From: Hysterium pulicare CBS 123377
Taxonomy: Eukaryota; Ascomycota; Dothideomycetes; Hysteriales; Hysteriaceae
Assembly (NCBI GenBank): GCA_000467715.1
Contig: AJFK01000546.1
Coordinates: 1 to 64,000 of the forward strand
Length of the DNA: 64,000 nucleotides
Direction: 5' to 3'
The notes under the pieces were generated by a model. That model did not search any database, was not told the origin of the DNA, and saw nothing but the letters and a program-made list of their open reading frames with translations. Shown one piece after another: positions 31,243 to 42,887 of the stretch; positions within the stretch are counted from its first letter, which is position 1, and the number at the start of each line of letters is the position of its first letter. A program made the position numbers and the translations under genes.

Positions 31243-31824
31243 GACGAAGAATCCTGTCTTAAGGAGGATAGTATTCTTGCCTTGGTGTGATGCGAAAATA
31301 TGAGAACGGTGTATTCGGACTAAGGCGATTCGCTAATAGAGCCGAAAGAATATGATGACAATGAAAGATACCGAGGCAAAGGGAATTTACATATTTATGG
31401 AAAGAGTGACGAGTATTGTGTAGGAACAGTGGGTTGCATTGTGAGCACACCGCGAAGGCAAGAAACGTGGGCACGGTTCACGTGACCTTCACTGTGAAGA
31501 CATTGTTATGAAGGTAGAGTTGTATATGAACAATGTGCTGCTTACCATTTCAGTAGCTTACAAATCGCCTTTTCAAACGGTTCAAAATCGAAAGCACATA
31601 CCATATCTTGAGGATTCGAAATTTGGATGAGTGTGCGTTATGTATATGTAACCAAAGCAAGGTTCTTATGTGGTAAGAGATCACAAAAATCAATTGAAGC
31701 GTTTCTAGAGTAACATAGTAGTGAAAATTTTACTTAGCTAAGCTAGGACAGTCATTTCAGAAAACAGTCGAGAAGGTAGGAGAGGTAAATCAAGAAACAG
31801 AAAGATAGGAAGAGATACTCGATT
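31243..31824. other. Intergenic, 582 bp, array F/G
   Basis: Promoter of gene F (TATA-like box at 31391-31400) and AT-rich 3' flank of gene G. No coding sequence supported. Confidence 0.45.
31391..31400 (-). promoter_or_regulatory. TATA-like box of array gene F
   Basis: CCATAAATAT on the minus strand, about 150 bp upstream of the ATG at 31242. Confidence 0.35.
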
Positions 31825-32445
31825 TTACTTCGAGCTTGGTGGCTTTGCTCTTCCGAGGAGCTTTGTCCGCGTCGATCCCTCTTTGGGCTCTATGAGCGAA
31901 GCAGTACGCACGCCCCCGACAGGATCTCCTAATGCCCTAGTCAATTCGGGGTCCGTATGAAGTGATTCTGCGTCAGAAGAGTCAGCACTCCAAGCGGATC
32001 GGACCTGTACTTTGTTATCTGCATTTTCTTTACGAAGACCAACAGGTGATTCTGTATCCTTCTGATACAGGTCAGATTTGCGTCGTGTCATAGGCGAGTC
32101 CTCAATGCTCGGAAAAAGGTGAGGCTTTCGAGTACGCGCAGGATTAGAAGAATCATTCTTGTCCGGTCCAGGAGGCGGCATCCAGCCGTTACGCTTTGGT
32201 GGAGAATGACTGTATTCAGGCAGCGCTTCAAACGCAGCTGGGCTGATACCTTCGTGGTATATCGGTTCTCGCGGTGCTTCCAAGTCTAGATTATTAGGTT
32301 CTCCTACGTGAAGCCCGCTTCGAGCAGGGCGTAAGTGGCCATTTGGACCTCGACGAAGAGTTTGCGGAGGGCCTCCAGCAACGATAGGTTTACCTTCAAG
32401 GTCGGTTGTGATTGCGTGGACTGTTAAACGTCTCTCACTTCGCAT
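31825..32445 (-). CDS. Unknown protein, array gene G (206 aa)
   Basis: 206 residues from ATG 32445 (MRSERRLTVHAITTD). No recognised domain; hydrophilic, Pro/Ser/Arg-rich (LPEYSHSPPKRNGWMPPPGP), with no signal peptide or membrane helix. It ends with a basic stretch (TRTKLLGRAKPPSSK). The first residues (SERR) resemble the start of gene F (SSERR), which may be chance. It is the promoter-distal end of the same-strand array, and a classic TATA box lies about 93 bp upstream. Function unknown. Confidence 0.5.
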   Translation of the reverse strand: MRSERRLTVHAITTDLEGKPIVAGGPPQTLRRGPNGHLRPARSGLHVGEPNNLDLEAPREPIYHEGISPAAFEALPEYSHSPPKRNGWMPPPGPDKNDSSNPARTRKPHLFPSIEDSPMTRRKSDLYQKDTESPVGLRKENADNKVQVRSAWSADSSDAESLHTDPELTRALGDPVGGVRTASLIEPKEGSTRTKLLGRAKPPSSK

Positions 32446-33210
32446 TTTGAATGTTAGCGACTTAGAGCGAATGATAGTTTAGAAAAGATACCGAGCAGCA
32501 ATTTCAATCAACGCGTGTACCTAGGTACTCACGCATACTTATATATCCTGGTCAAAGCTATTGGGCTATCGAGAACAGGTTGAAATACTGTGCATGCACA
32601 AGACGATAGTCGCGGTGTAATGGAATGCATCATCGCTACCGGGTTTGCGCCTACACAAAGTATGCGGCGGGTCAAAGGTAGAAAAGCTATTGTCCTCGTT
32701 GGCTGCGCATTGTGCCACCTTGTGCTGTGTCAAGGAGGCGTGGTTAAGGAGAGTGCGTTGAAGTAGAGGTTGTGGAGGATCGACCCACTAGCGGAACCGC
32801 TCCCAATAATCAAAGTTCACATGAGTGAATAATGGCATTCTAGATTTCGCAATGAATTTGCTCCAGTTGGCGCAGCTTTCATAAACTAGTGTACCTAGAT
32901 ACTGACCATTGAATAGTGACATGAATTGCGATAAGTGTATGAGGACAAGCCGTTAAAAAAGGTGAATGACGGAACAACCTTCTATAATCACCAACGCTAT
33001 GCAAGTCGGTCGCCAACAACAGCGAAAAGGAAGAACCGAGACGAAAAAAACGCCAGGATATCAAGCCCACTCATATCCTCATGCGAATGATATCTTTGAG
33101 ACAGATGCTGCCTTCCAAGAGATGCTACTTTTTTATTGGAGAATGGCGTGGAAAGAAATGACGATAGCCGAGGGGAAATTATGCTCAAGCGCCGCGAAAA
33201 ACGGTATGAA
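32446..33210. other. Intergenic, 765 bp
   Basis: Promoter of gene G and 3' flank of utp5, both leftward genes. No coding sequence supported. Confidence 0.45.
32538..32546 (-). promoter_or_regulatory. TATA box of array gene G
   Basis: ATATATAAG on the minus strand, 93-101 bp upstream of the ATG at 32445; a near-perfect TATA consensus. Confidence 0.5.
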
Positions 33211-34638
33211 TTATCGGCGCGAGAGGCCAGCACGGCCTACTGTAGAACGTCTCGCGGGTCTTGAGTCCTCCTCACTTTCTGATAACTCCTCCCCTTCGTC
33301 GTCACTCTCGGCTTCGGACATGTCGTCGCCAGTGTCGTTTTCGGTCTCTTCTGCCTCGTCATCGAGCATGTCTTCCGAGTCATCCTCGTCACCTGACTCT
33401 TCTTCGCTATCAAAGTTTATAGTTGTGGGCATTTCATCCTCCGAACTCTGGTCTTCGTTATCCTCGTCAAGGTCCTGCCGTATCCTTTTCTTTGTATTCG
33501 CAGCTCCTGACCCACTTTTGATTAGTAATGGACCGTCATGCACTTCCTCCTCTGAAGAATCATCTTCGTCTCCCTCCACGTATATGACAGCCTCATCGTC
33601 TATGTCTTCCCTCGCCGCTTTCTTCTGGTTTCTCCTCCTCAACTCGAGCTGAGCATGCAGCATGTCCAATCTCCCTTTAAGTGACAGGAGGGGCTGTAAA
33701 CCACTTGCCCTCTCCTTTAGAACTTTGTTGAGATTCGCAAGTTGCTTCACCACTTGTGGCTGACTTGCCAGGTATCCACCGTGGGCTGCAAGAGACCACT
33801 GAACCCATATCATGAGCATCCCTGCACGTCCTGGCCGTTTATGTAGTCGCTCTGCAAGTTTTTGTAATAGATTGGCTACTAGATGCGAGGGTAATCTTTC
33901 GATGGTGGCGTAAATGGTGTCAACATCAATGACTCGGAAACACGATTCCAGCAGATCCGGATCATTTGTTCGAAGAGCTTGGGTGAGGACAGTTCCCAAC
34001 GAAGTTGCAGATGGTGCGGAAAGAGGACGATTGTTTGAGGCGGTTGCAAGGGCTCTCGACTCGGGAGTAGGACCAACGAAGGTAGCTTCGACATCAATAA
34101 CGTTGGGTAGAGCTACAGGATCTTGTGCTTGAAGTCTCTCTCCAAACGATAGCTCTTCTGGTTCTGCAGTCCCCTCCGCTAGGAGATCTTCTTCATCGAT
34201 GTCGCCATTTGTTCCGCCATTGACATGACCATTGACATTGCTCTCAAGCATAGTGGTGTCTTCAGCTGAAGAGAGTCCTTCTTCCTCGGAGGCATTATCT
34301 TTCCCCTTCTCATCTCCGGAACTAGAATAGTCGCTCTCCTCCTCAGCGCTGCTTATCTCAATGACTTCTCTTCTGTCTTCCATATCGACGTCACCATGAC
34401 CGCCGAGACCTCCGCCGACAACCGCAGTTGCTTCATCCACCCTGTCGCTCCGGAGATGCTTCTGGCCGTTGGCTGTTGCCTTCAGCGGTGGCTGTTTGTC
34501 CTTTGCGCCGTTTAGAAGTGCTTCGAAACCGCTCTGGCGAGGTTCGGGTGACGGCTGGAAGAGCTTTGCCTTTTTGGCGGGTGGCTGCAAATTTCGTCCG
34601 GTACTCCTGTCGGAGCGCGACGCAACGGCTGCAACCAT
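33211..34638 (-). CDS. utp5: Utp5/WDR43-like SSU processome protein (Utp12 domain)
   Basis: Nucleolar U3 snoRNP (t-UTP/UtpA) subunit needed for 18S rRNA maturation. 475 residues from ATG 34638 (MVAAVASRSDRS). A basic N-terminus with a nuclear-type signal (PPAKKAKLF) and a long acidic Ser/Glu stretch lead to the Utp12 domain at about residues 225-350 (LTQALRTNDPDLLESCF, RLPSHLVANLLQKLAERL, WVQWSLAAHGGYLASQP). After that come acidic runs with several EDDSEDM-like blocks and an Arg-rich end (RPARRSTVGRAG). The HGGYL and LxxRL spacing matches the C-terminal half of yeast Utp5. The N-terminal WD40 propeller of yeast Utp5 is not present here or upstream. It is divergent from bdf1. Utp12 itself is less likely because it is about 900 residues. 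Confidence 0.85.
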   Translation of the reverse strand: MVAAVASRSDRSTGRNLQPPAKKAKLFQPSPEPRQSGFEALLNGAKDKQPPLKATANGQKHLRSDRVDEATAVVGGGLGGHGDVDMEDRREVIEISSAEEESDYSSSGDEKGKDNASEEEGLSSAEDTTMLESNVNGHVNGGTNGDIDEEDLLAEGTAEPEELSFGERLQAQDPVALPNVIDVEATFVGPTPESRALATASNNRPLSAPSATSLGTVLTQALRTNDPDLLESCFRVIDVDTIYATIERLPSHLVANLLQKLAERLHKRPGRAGMLMIWVQWSLAAHGGYLASQPQVVKQLANLNKVLKERASGLQPLLSLKGRLDMLHAQLELRRRNQKKAAREDIDDEAVIYVEGDEDDSSEEEVHDGPLLIKSGSGAANTKKRIRQDLDEDNEDQSSEDEMPTTINFDSEEESGDEDDSEDMLDDEAEETENDTGDDMSEAESDDEGEELSESEEDSRPARRSTVGRAGLSRR

Positions 34639-35624
34639 AATGACTGATGCATATAGCTGTGGTAAGAACGCAAAGTGAAAGCGCAAGGCTCGGGCGACGA
34701 CAAGGCTTCACCGGCTGCCTGTTGGTGAGGGTGGTGCTCGCTGCACACAAAAAAGTTTTGGCGGTGCGGTAGTGGAGAAATTTCGCATCCGTGCACTGCG
34801 CTAGCCGGGTCGGGGGTAGCGGTGGAAAGTGTGGACAGGTTCCAAGGTTGGAAAGGGGTCGCGAAAACGCCAAGGCCCTCTGTTCCGCTGTTAAATACGG
34901 TGTGCCGCCCATCTCACAATCGACTCTGCTATTTTCTACTGCTCCGATCTGACAAGCAAATCAACGCGCGTCTCCCATTCCTCGCCCCCCACCCTCTGAG
35001 GAGCCCTGCCGAGCTGCTTCTGCCTGCACCTAGTCCCGCCCTTGGGTCGCTTTTGCTTGAGCGATCCCATCCGTGCGTCCTAAATTTAATTCTTGCTGCT
35101 TGCTTCTGCGGCCTGCTCAGCAAAGACGCCTGCGTGCGCTTCTCGAAACGTCGCGTAGGCTCTGTCGCGCTCAGCCTCACAACAAACGCGTCCCCGCTCC
35201 CGTAACAAAACCGGTGAGTCATCCATTTGCCATCGTCCAACGGGCGTCACGTGGCCGTTTCAGCTGCGGCCCACTACTACAAATTCTTCCTCCGCCCTTG
35301 TCCCTCTTCTTCTTTTCTTTCCTTCCGCGCTTTTAGACCACCGCCACATTTTTGCTCACCACCCCGCTTCGGCACCAAACACCACCGCCCAAGCTCCCCC
35401 AGCACCTTGCGACAGCTCCGACTGTCCATCTGTTTTGCGCACCCTGGATTGCGCACATACTTCACTTTGCGCCGATCACTATATTGACTCTATAAACAGT
35501 CGCGTGCCCCGCCCCGCGCATAGACTCATCGGCGCGCTTCTCGCGTACCCAAACAAACACACCATCTTTCGCTCTCACTCCGCCGCCCATCACCACTCGT
35601 CCCGTTCATGGCCTTATGGCAGTA
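34639..35624. promoter_or_regulatory. Divergent promoter utp5/bdf1 with a long bdf1 leader
   Basis: 986 bp, pyrimidine-rich toward bdf1, with a CACGTG hexamer near 35250. A GTGAGT donor near 35214 and a CTTTTAG acceptor near 35337 could mark a 5'-UTR intron. The frames in this region look non-coding. Confidence 0.45.
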
Positions 35625-38436
35625 ATGACATCATCCGCCTTCGAGAAAGTCCCTTTCGAGGTCAAGGCGACATCTTTGACGTCGGCGGAAACAATGGCTT
35701 TAGAGCCTGAGGCTAATGGGTGAGTCTTCTTTCTCATACCTCCCCACCTCGTCGCCGCCTTTCGTCCATCCTACCTAAGCGCATGTATTTATTGAATCAA
35801 TTCTTTTGCAGAGTCTCGCCTCAATACAAAGATCTATTTGAAGAACCTGTCCTACAAACCCTTGAATCTCATCCTCCACCTGATCCGACCGAGCCACAAC
35901 CTCAGCCTACCATGAATGGCAACCATATAACCGAAGGCGCACTACAGCTTTCAGATCCGGCAACTGCACCTGTGACGGAGGTCTCAAGTGGTATTGCGCC
36001 TGTTGCGCAGTTCCTTCCTGAGCATCGTAAACTCGACTCAAATTCACTCTTTGATGGGTCCGAAACGGGCCTTGTCGCATCATTACCCACGGCCGTGGAG
36101 GCACCGACTTCAGATTTGAGGCAGGATACTACATCAATACCAAATGTGCACGAGTCGAACCCTGAGGTTACATCGGAAGTGGTTGAAGGCGCGCAACAAG
36201 ACGTGGAAACTGGACCATTTGCGACAGAGGAAGCTGATGGTGCAGGAGACACCCCGGATGCTATGGATACCACCGAGGATGCTGCAGGTCCACCATCAAA
36301 CGAACTTCCTGAACGTATTGCGAATGAACCTGCGAGATCTCTTTCCGAAGACCCATCAACGGCCCAGCTCGCCCAGCTGTCTGTCGACACCCAGCAGCAC
36401 ACTGATCATTCGTCACAAATTCCATTCACTCAGTCGCCTACGAATGCCGACCAGGAGATGGGCGAAGCACCATCTTCCGGCAAAGTGCGCTCGAGAGAGG
36501 ATGAGGACGAAGACGTGCCAGATGCTAAGCGAACCAAGACTGAGGATACCATGGAGGGACAAGGAGAGTTCAAGATTCCAGATCTTCCGGTTCAAAACAC
36601 TCAACCACTTGGGAATGGCACAGCAACCACTGCAGAACATGCGCCGATCCAGCTAGCTGTTGATGCGGATGATTGGCCGAAGGGACCGATGACAAAGGCG
36701 CAGAACAAATTCTTGCTCGAGCGTGTACGGAATACGAAGAAGGTCAAAGTCGCTACTTCGTTCAAAGATCCCGTCAACCCGGAACAACTAGGTATTCCCC
36801 AGTATTTCGAAATTATCAAAAATCCTATGGATCTTACCACCATGGAGACAAGATTGAAGGACGACCAATATCCTGAAGTTATAGAGTTCATGAAAGACCT
36901 CGATCTTATCGTCGACAACAGTATTAGATTCAATGGACAGCAGCATCCGGTTAGTCAGGCTGGCTTCAATATGCGAGCATATTTCCTCAAAGGAATGGGG
37001 AAAATGCCGAAATCCGCCTTTGATGAGCCGCCTCAACCAAAGAAACCAAAGAAGCCGGTAGTGGCGACCTCGACCAAGCCTCGTCGCGAATCACGGACAA
37101 GCGTGACCAATGCGGCATCTCCCACAGGACCAAGCGCAACAGCGACCTCTCCTCAAACTGTCTGGCCATTAAATTCCGATGGCTTGCCGCTCATCAGACG
37201 GGACTCATCTAGTGCCAACGATCGGCCCAAGCGAGAAATTCACAAGCCGCCACCGAAGGATCTTCCTTACAATAGCGTCAAACCGAAGAAGAAGAAGTTC
37301 CAGCTTGAGCTCAAGTTTTGTGAAGGTGTCATGTCTGAGTTGCTTAGGCCAAAGCACCAGAAGATTTCGTACCCGTTCTTGAAACCGGTAGACCCCGTGG
37401 CTCTCAATATTCCAACATATCTCAAGATCATCAAGAAGCCTATGGATCTCGGCACTGTTGAACGAAATTTGAAGGAAGGTCAGTACCAGACTGCGAAGGA
37501 CTTCCACAGCGACGTGAAGCTTGTGTTTAACAACTGCTTTAAGTTCAACCCTGAATCTGATGAAGTACATAAGATGGGGAAGGAACTTGAGCAGCTGTTT
37601 GACAGGTTGTGGATTGAAAAAAATGAGTGGCTTGCATTGAACAATCCAGAGTCAGAACCCAACTCTCCAGCATCCGATACCGAAGAAGAGGATGAAGACG
37701 ACGGTACCGATGACCGAGATGAGCGGTTGCAGGCAATCCAGAAACAGATCGCTGCTCTAAATCAGGAGCTGACTGCTGCTTTGGGTGGTGGGCAAAAGGC
37801 TTCGAAGCGTGCGTCACCTAAAGCTGGCACCAAGAAGGGTGCAAAGGCAGCAAAACCTGCCACGAAGCCTACCAAGAAAACCTCTTTAGTACCACCTCTG
37901 AAGGTCGCACCTAAGGCAAAACCGCGGGTCAAACCAGCGCCGCCGTTGTCTTTCCACCAGAAGCAGGAGATATCCGAGGGTATCAGTACTCTGAGTGATT
38001 CGGATATGCGAAGGGCTGTGCAAATAATTCGAAATGGCTGTCCACATCTTGCAAACGTCAACGACGACGAGATGGAGATCGACATGGATGAAATTGGGGA
38101 TGACACTCTACGTGAGCTTTTCAAGTTCATCAAGTCAACGAAATCCAAGGTTCCCATCGACGATGATTTTGAGCCGCGACACGTTCCCAAGGCTACGACT
38201 GCCTCCAAACCGAAGAAGAACAAGCCAATGGGCAAGAAAGAGCAGGAGGATAAGATCAAGATGATCCAAGAGCAGCTTCAGAACTTTGTAGGGGGTACTT
38301 CTGGCTCGAGTCAGTCTCCACCTGGTAAGTTAACATGGATTTACGTTGTTTTGTGACAAGCAACTGACGATACTTAGCTCATGAAGAGTCAAGCGATGAT
38401 GAGGATGACAGCGGATCTGAGAGCGAAGAGGAGTGA
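35625..38436 (+). CDS. bdf1: BET double-bromodomain chromatin protein
   Basis: Reader of acetylated histone tails of the BET family (Bdf1/BRD4), linked to TFIID and chromatin assembly. Exons 35625-35719, 35812-38324 and 38378-38436, introns 92 and 53 bp, 888 residues. Bromodomain 1 spans about residues 325-430 (LGIPQYFEIIKNPMDLTTM, acetyl-lysine Asn in RFNGQQH). Bromodomain 2 spans about 530-636 (LNIPTYLKIIKKPMDLGTV, Asn in KFNPESD). The NET/ET domain lies near 743-813 (SFHQKQEISEGISTLSDSDM). Between them are basic, Lys/Pro-rich linkers, and the last exon adds an acidic Ser/Glu tail (SSDDEDDSGSESEEE), a typical CK2-type site. The start MTSSAFEKV is the first ATG that joins in phase through intron 1. 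The long N-terminal acidic region is usual for fungal Bdf1. Confidence 0.95.
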
Positions 38437-39418
38437 TCTACCTCTCTCAGGTCAACCGCCTATCGACTTCTCGCCTTCGAAGCTCTTGCGTCCGATGCAT
38501 CCTCTCCGAATCAGCTTAGTTCACCGGCCTCAATTCTTTCTTCTAGAAATCGGCCTTGAAATCCCATTCTGGCGGTCGAATTCGTCGGCGCGCATCCCCA
38601 TGAATATCCCCCCTCTTTGCTTCTGCCATCATCTTCCTTGCCTCTGCTCTCTGTATAATATTCCATTCCTCGGATCCCGCCGTTCCTCCCTTGCTTTCTT
38701 GTGCATAGATTAGGTATCTCACTACCTTCCCCGGCGACGGTAATGACGTTGATGAGTGTGTTTTCTTGGATGCTTTATTCTTCGGGATAAAGTGGTTGGT
38801 CACAATGAGCGGTGACCGGTCGGACTGGCTGATTGGAGGAGCGAAAAAATATCTCAGGCTCAGGCTGATTTTGGGAGATATGAATATGCTAGTTTTTTGA
38901 CTGTACACTAAGATGATCGTGCCGGGTGCTGGTCGGAGCGGAGATAGAGAGCGAGGAAGGGTTCACAATGAAATAACCCTAGTTCAAAATTCGCGCCTGG
39001 TTGAGCATGTGAACGTGAAGGTGCCGAGATTCGTAACATGACGGGAATGTAAGCCTCTAGAGCAGGTGCATAAGTACGTGTTTGAAGAGAGAAGAATAGT
39101 TTACCTTGAGGCTGGTTTCTTTGGATGGATTTGACCTGAGTTGTGGGAATTTTGTAGGTTTGGAAAGGTTGACTTGTGGGTAAGTAAGTACTTTGAGAAG
39201 TTGATGATTGGAAGCGGGCCAGAGCTTCTTCGCGAATTTCAATCCCAACCTTGAGCTTCACCACCACCACCAAACATCTCAACGCGAACTGTTCAGCCTC
39301 CCCACCCGACCTAGCCCGACCTCTGCACAGCCTTACAACAACGCAGACATCTATTGACATTCGACTCTCTTCAAAGAGATCCTCCTAATAATCCGAGATT
39401 CCCATTGCGACCGCCATC
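38437..39418. other. Intergenic, 982 bp
   Basis: 3' flank of bdf1 and upstream region of rvb1. Short leftward frames at 38543-39360 have no domain. No other feature seen. Confidence 0.5.
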
Positions 39419-41050
<1,632 letters not shown>

Positions 41051-41674
41051 AACGCTATGGATAGAATAGTGATAAAGAGTCAGGAGTTATGTATGAGTGA
41101 TGGGATGATAAAAGCAAGCCATGTTTTGGAAGCACTTTTTTGCCTGAGGAAAGTTAAGGGGGATGCATGTTCCTGATGCTTGCTCTTCTCTTCCAGATAT
41201 GAACGGGTGGCTTTCATCCCCAAGCAATCTACATTAATGTGCGGTGAGAGCTAATACAGCATCGTATAACATGATTGCGCCTTTTTCGTGCTGTGATGCC
41301 TTCAAGCACCTTTTGAATTTCCGATTTCAACCATTCTTCAGTTCATTTCATCGATCATACTTCTCCACGACATGTTGTGACTAGCTTGAATGAATTAACA
41401 ATTGAATGTATAATAGCAATTTCTTTAAGGGTTCCTTGGTGAGAGAAGCATTAAGTGAGGGATCCAGTATGATTCGGGAGTTACTTTGCTCGGCATGCCG
41501 ATTTCCCACCTGGCGACGGATCTTTTCCGAGGACCAAGGTCCGCAGTCATCTCGAACAGTTCCCGGCAGCATCAATTCCCGTTCACCTCGAACCACTCAC
41601 AAACACTGTCACCATCTACCACCGTACATACCAACCTAGATCCGCCCCAAATTTAGAGGCCCTTTACCGCCAGA
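41051..41674. other. Intergenic, 624 bp
   Basis: 3' flank of rvb1 and upstream region of sdh8. No feature recognised. Confidence 0.5.
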
Positions 41675-42160
41675 ATGCAACGCACATTCCTACAACTTCC
41701 CCGCCGCCTCTCCCCTCGCGCCTTCAGCACGCAAATCCCGCGCCACTCCGCGCCCTCACCTTTCAAACACACCCCCTCGCCCCCTCGCCTCCCAAAAGAA
41801 GAACAAGAGATCTTCGAGCGACTACAGCAAGAAAGCACAGGCGCATTCAGTATCCCTCTACCTCAAAAGCAACAACAAAAACCGCAAAAACCGCAAATCA
41901 ACCAGTCGCCGGACTCCTCGTCTCCCTCCAAATTCCAGATAAACCAGTCCCCAGACTCCGACACGGGAATCAGGCTGAATGGAGAGATCAAGAGTGGGGA
42001 GGGGCAGGAGCTTCATCCGAACGTGAGGAGGGGTGCGTTGCCTGAGTTTGAGGGCGACGTGAATCCGAAGACGGGGGAGGTTGGTGGGCCGAAGAATGAA
42101 CCGTTACGGTGGGGGCATGCTGGGGATTGGAGCTATAATGGGAGGGTGACTGATTTTTAG
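41675..42160 (+). CDS. sdh8: Succinate dehydrogenase assembly factor 4
   Basis: Mitochondrial matrix chaperone (SDHAF4/Sdh8, DUF1674) that binds flavinated Sdh1 and promotes its assembly with Sdh2 in complex II. 161 residues, no intron. Residues 1-about 35 (MQRTFLQLPRRLSPRAFSTQ) are Arg/Ser-rich and acid-free, a good mitochondrial targeting sequence. The middle is Gln/Pro/Ser-rich with a near-repeat (FQINQSPDS and PQINQSPDS). The last about 45 residues are the conserved domain: HPNVRRGALPEFEGDVNPKT, GPKNEPLRWGHAGDWSYNGR, ending VTDF. That C-terminal DWSYNGRVTDF ending is diagnostic of the family. The length is slightly above the yeast protein because of the linker. Confidence 0.93.
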   Translation: MQRTFLQLPRRLSPRAFSTQIPRHSAPSPFKHTPSPPRLPKEEQEIFERLQQESTGAFSIPLPQKQQQKPQKPQINQSPDSSSPSKFQINQSPDSDTGIRLNGEIKSGEGQELHPNVRRGALPEFEGDVNPKTGEVGGPKNEPLRWGHAGDWSYNGRVTDF

Positions 42161-42887
42161 GATGGATAGCGAGGATATTTGGAGAGCTACGGTTTCGGCT
42201 CACGCAAAGGCAAAGGGTGAGGACATCAGGTCAAGTGGCTAAAGCATGCCGCGCGAACCCCTCCTAACGTCTAAGACCTTATGATAGTACAGTTAAGAGT
42301 ATATACTAGGGAGCAGGTATTTTGGACTTGTATTCTATAGAATGTACATAGATAGCCTAACCTGGGGACTTCAAGTCCACCACAAGTCATACCGGTACTT
42401 CGCAGTCAGCATGACGAGAGCTTTAGAATATATACAGCACACAAAGGTGCACAATGTCCGTCTTTTGCTATCCTGAACGCCAATCCCTGTACGCTAAATG
42501 ATGAATATTTATGCTAAAAAGCTAGCAATCCTCTATGGGGATGCAAATGAATCGGGTATCGTGTTATGATAGGATGGACAAGAAAATAAGGGCCTGTATG
42601 CCGTACACTATGTATGTTTTTGGCCGCAAGGATGACTGGATGGCCGTGGAGAGTCTGTTATGAATTGGATTAGTGGATGAAGAGTTCGATGAGCTAAGAT
42701 ACATTACGATCCGATCTGAGTGAGAAAGACATTACGGAATGGTGAGAAAATGGCAACAGCCACATTGGAATTAACATTAAGTGACGCAGATACTAGACGG
42801 AGGAATGTAAGGTGTAGCCCCAACTAAAAGTAAAATAGGCGAGGATTTACATTCCTCAGCTCTAGAGAGATAAAGAATAATATCTAC
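42161..42887. other. Intergenic, convergent 3' flanks
   Basis: Between sdh8 and the carboxylesterase gene, 727 bp, moderately AT-rich. No feature recognised. Confidence 0.45.

Noticed and set aside
21791-32445. Array of unknown genes as one long multi-exon gene
   Set aside because: Each frame has its own ATG, stop and often a TATA-like box; no good donor/acceptor pairs link them in phase.
32966-33652. Rightward 228-codon Ser-rich frame
   Set aside because: Antisense to the acidic Ser/Glu repeats of utp5; poly-Ser is the expected mirror of such codons.
34822-35205. Rightward 127-codon frame
   Set aside because: Lies in the pyrimidine-rich divergent promoter; composition explains it.
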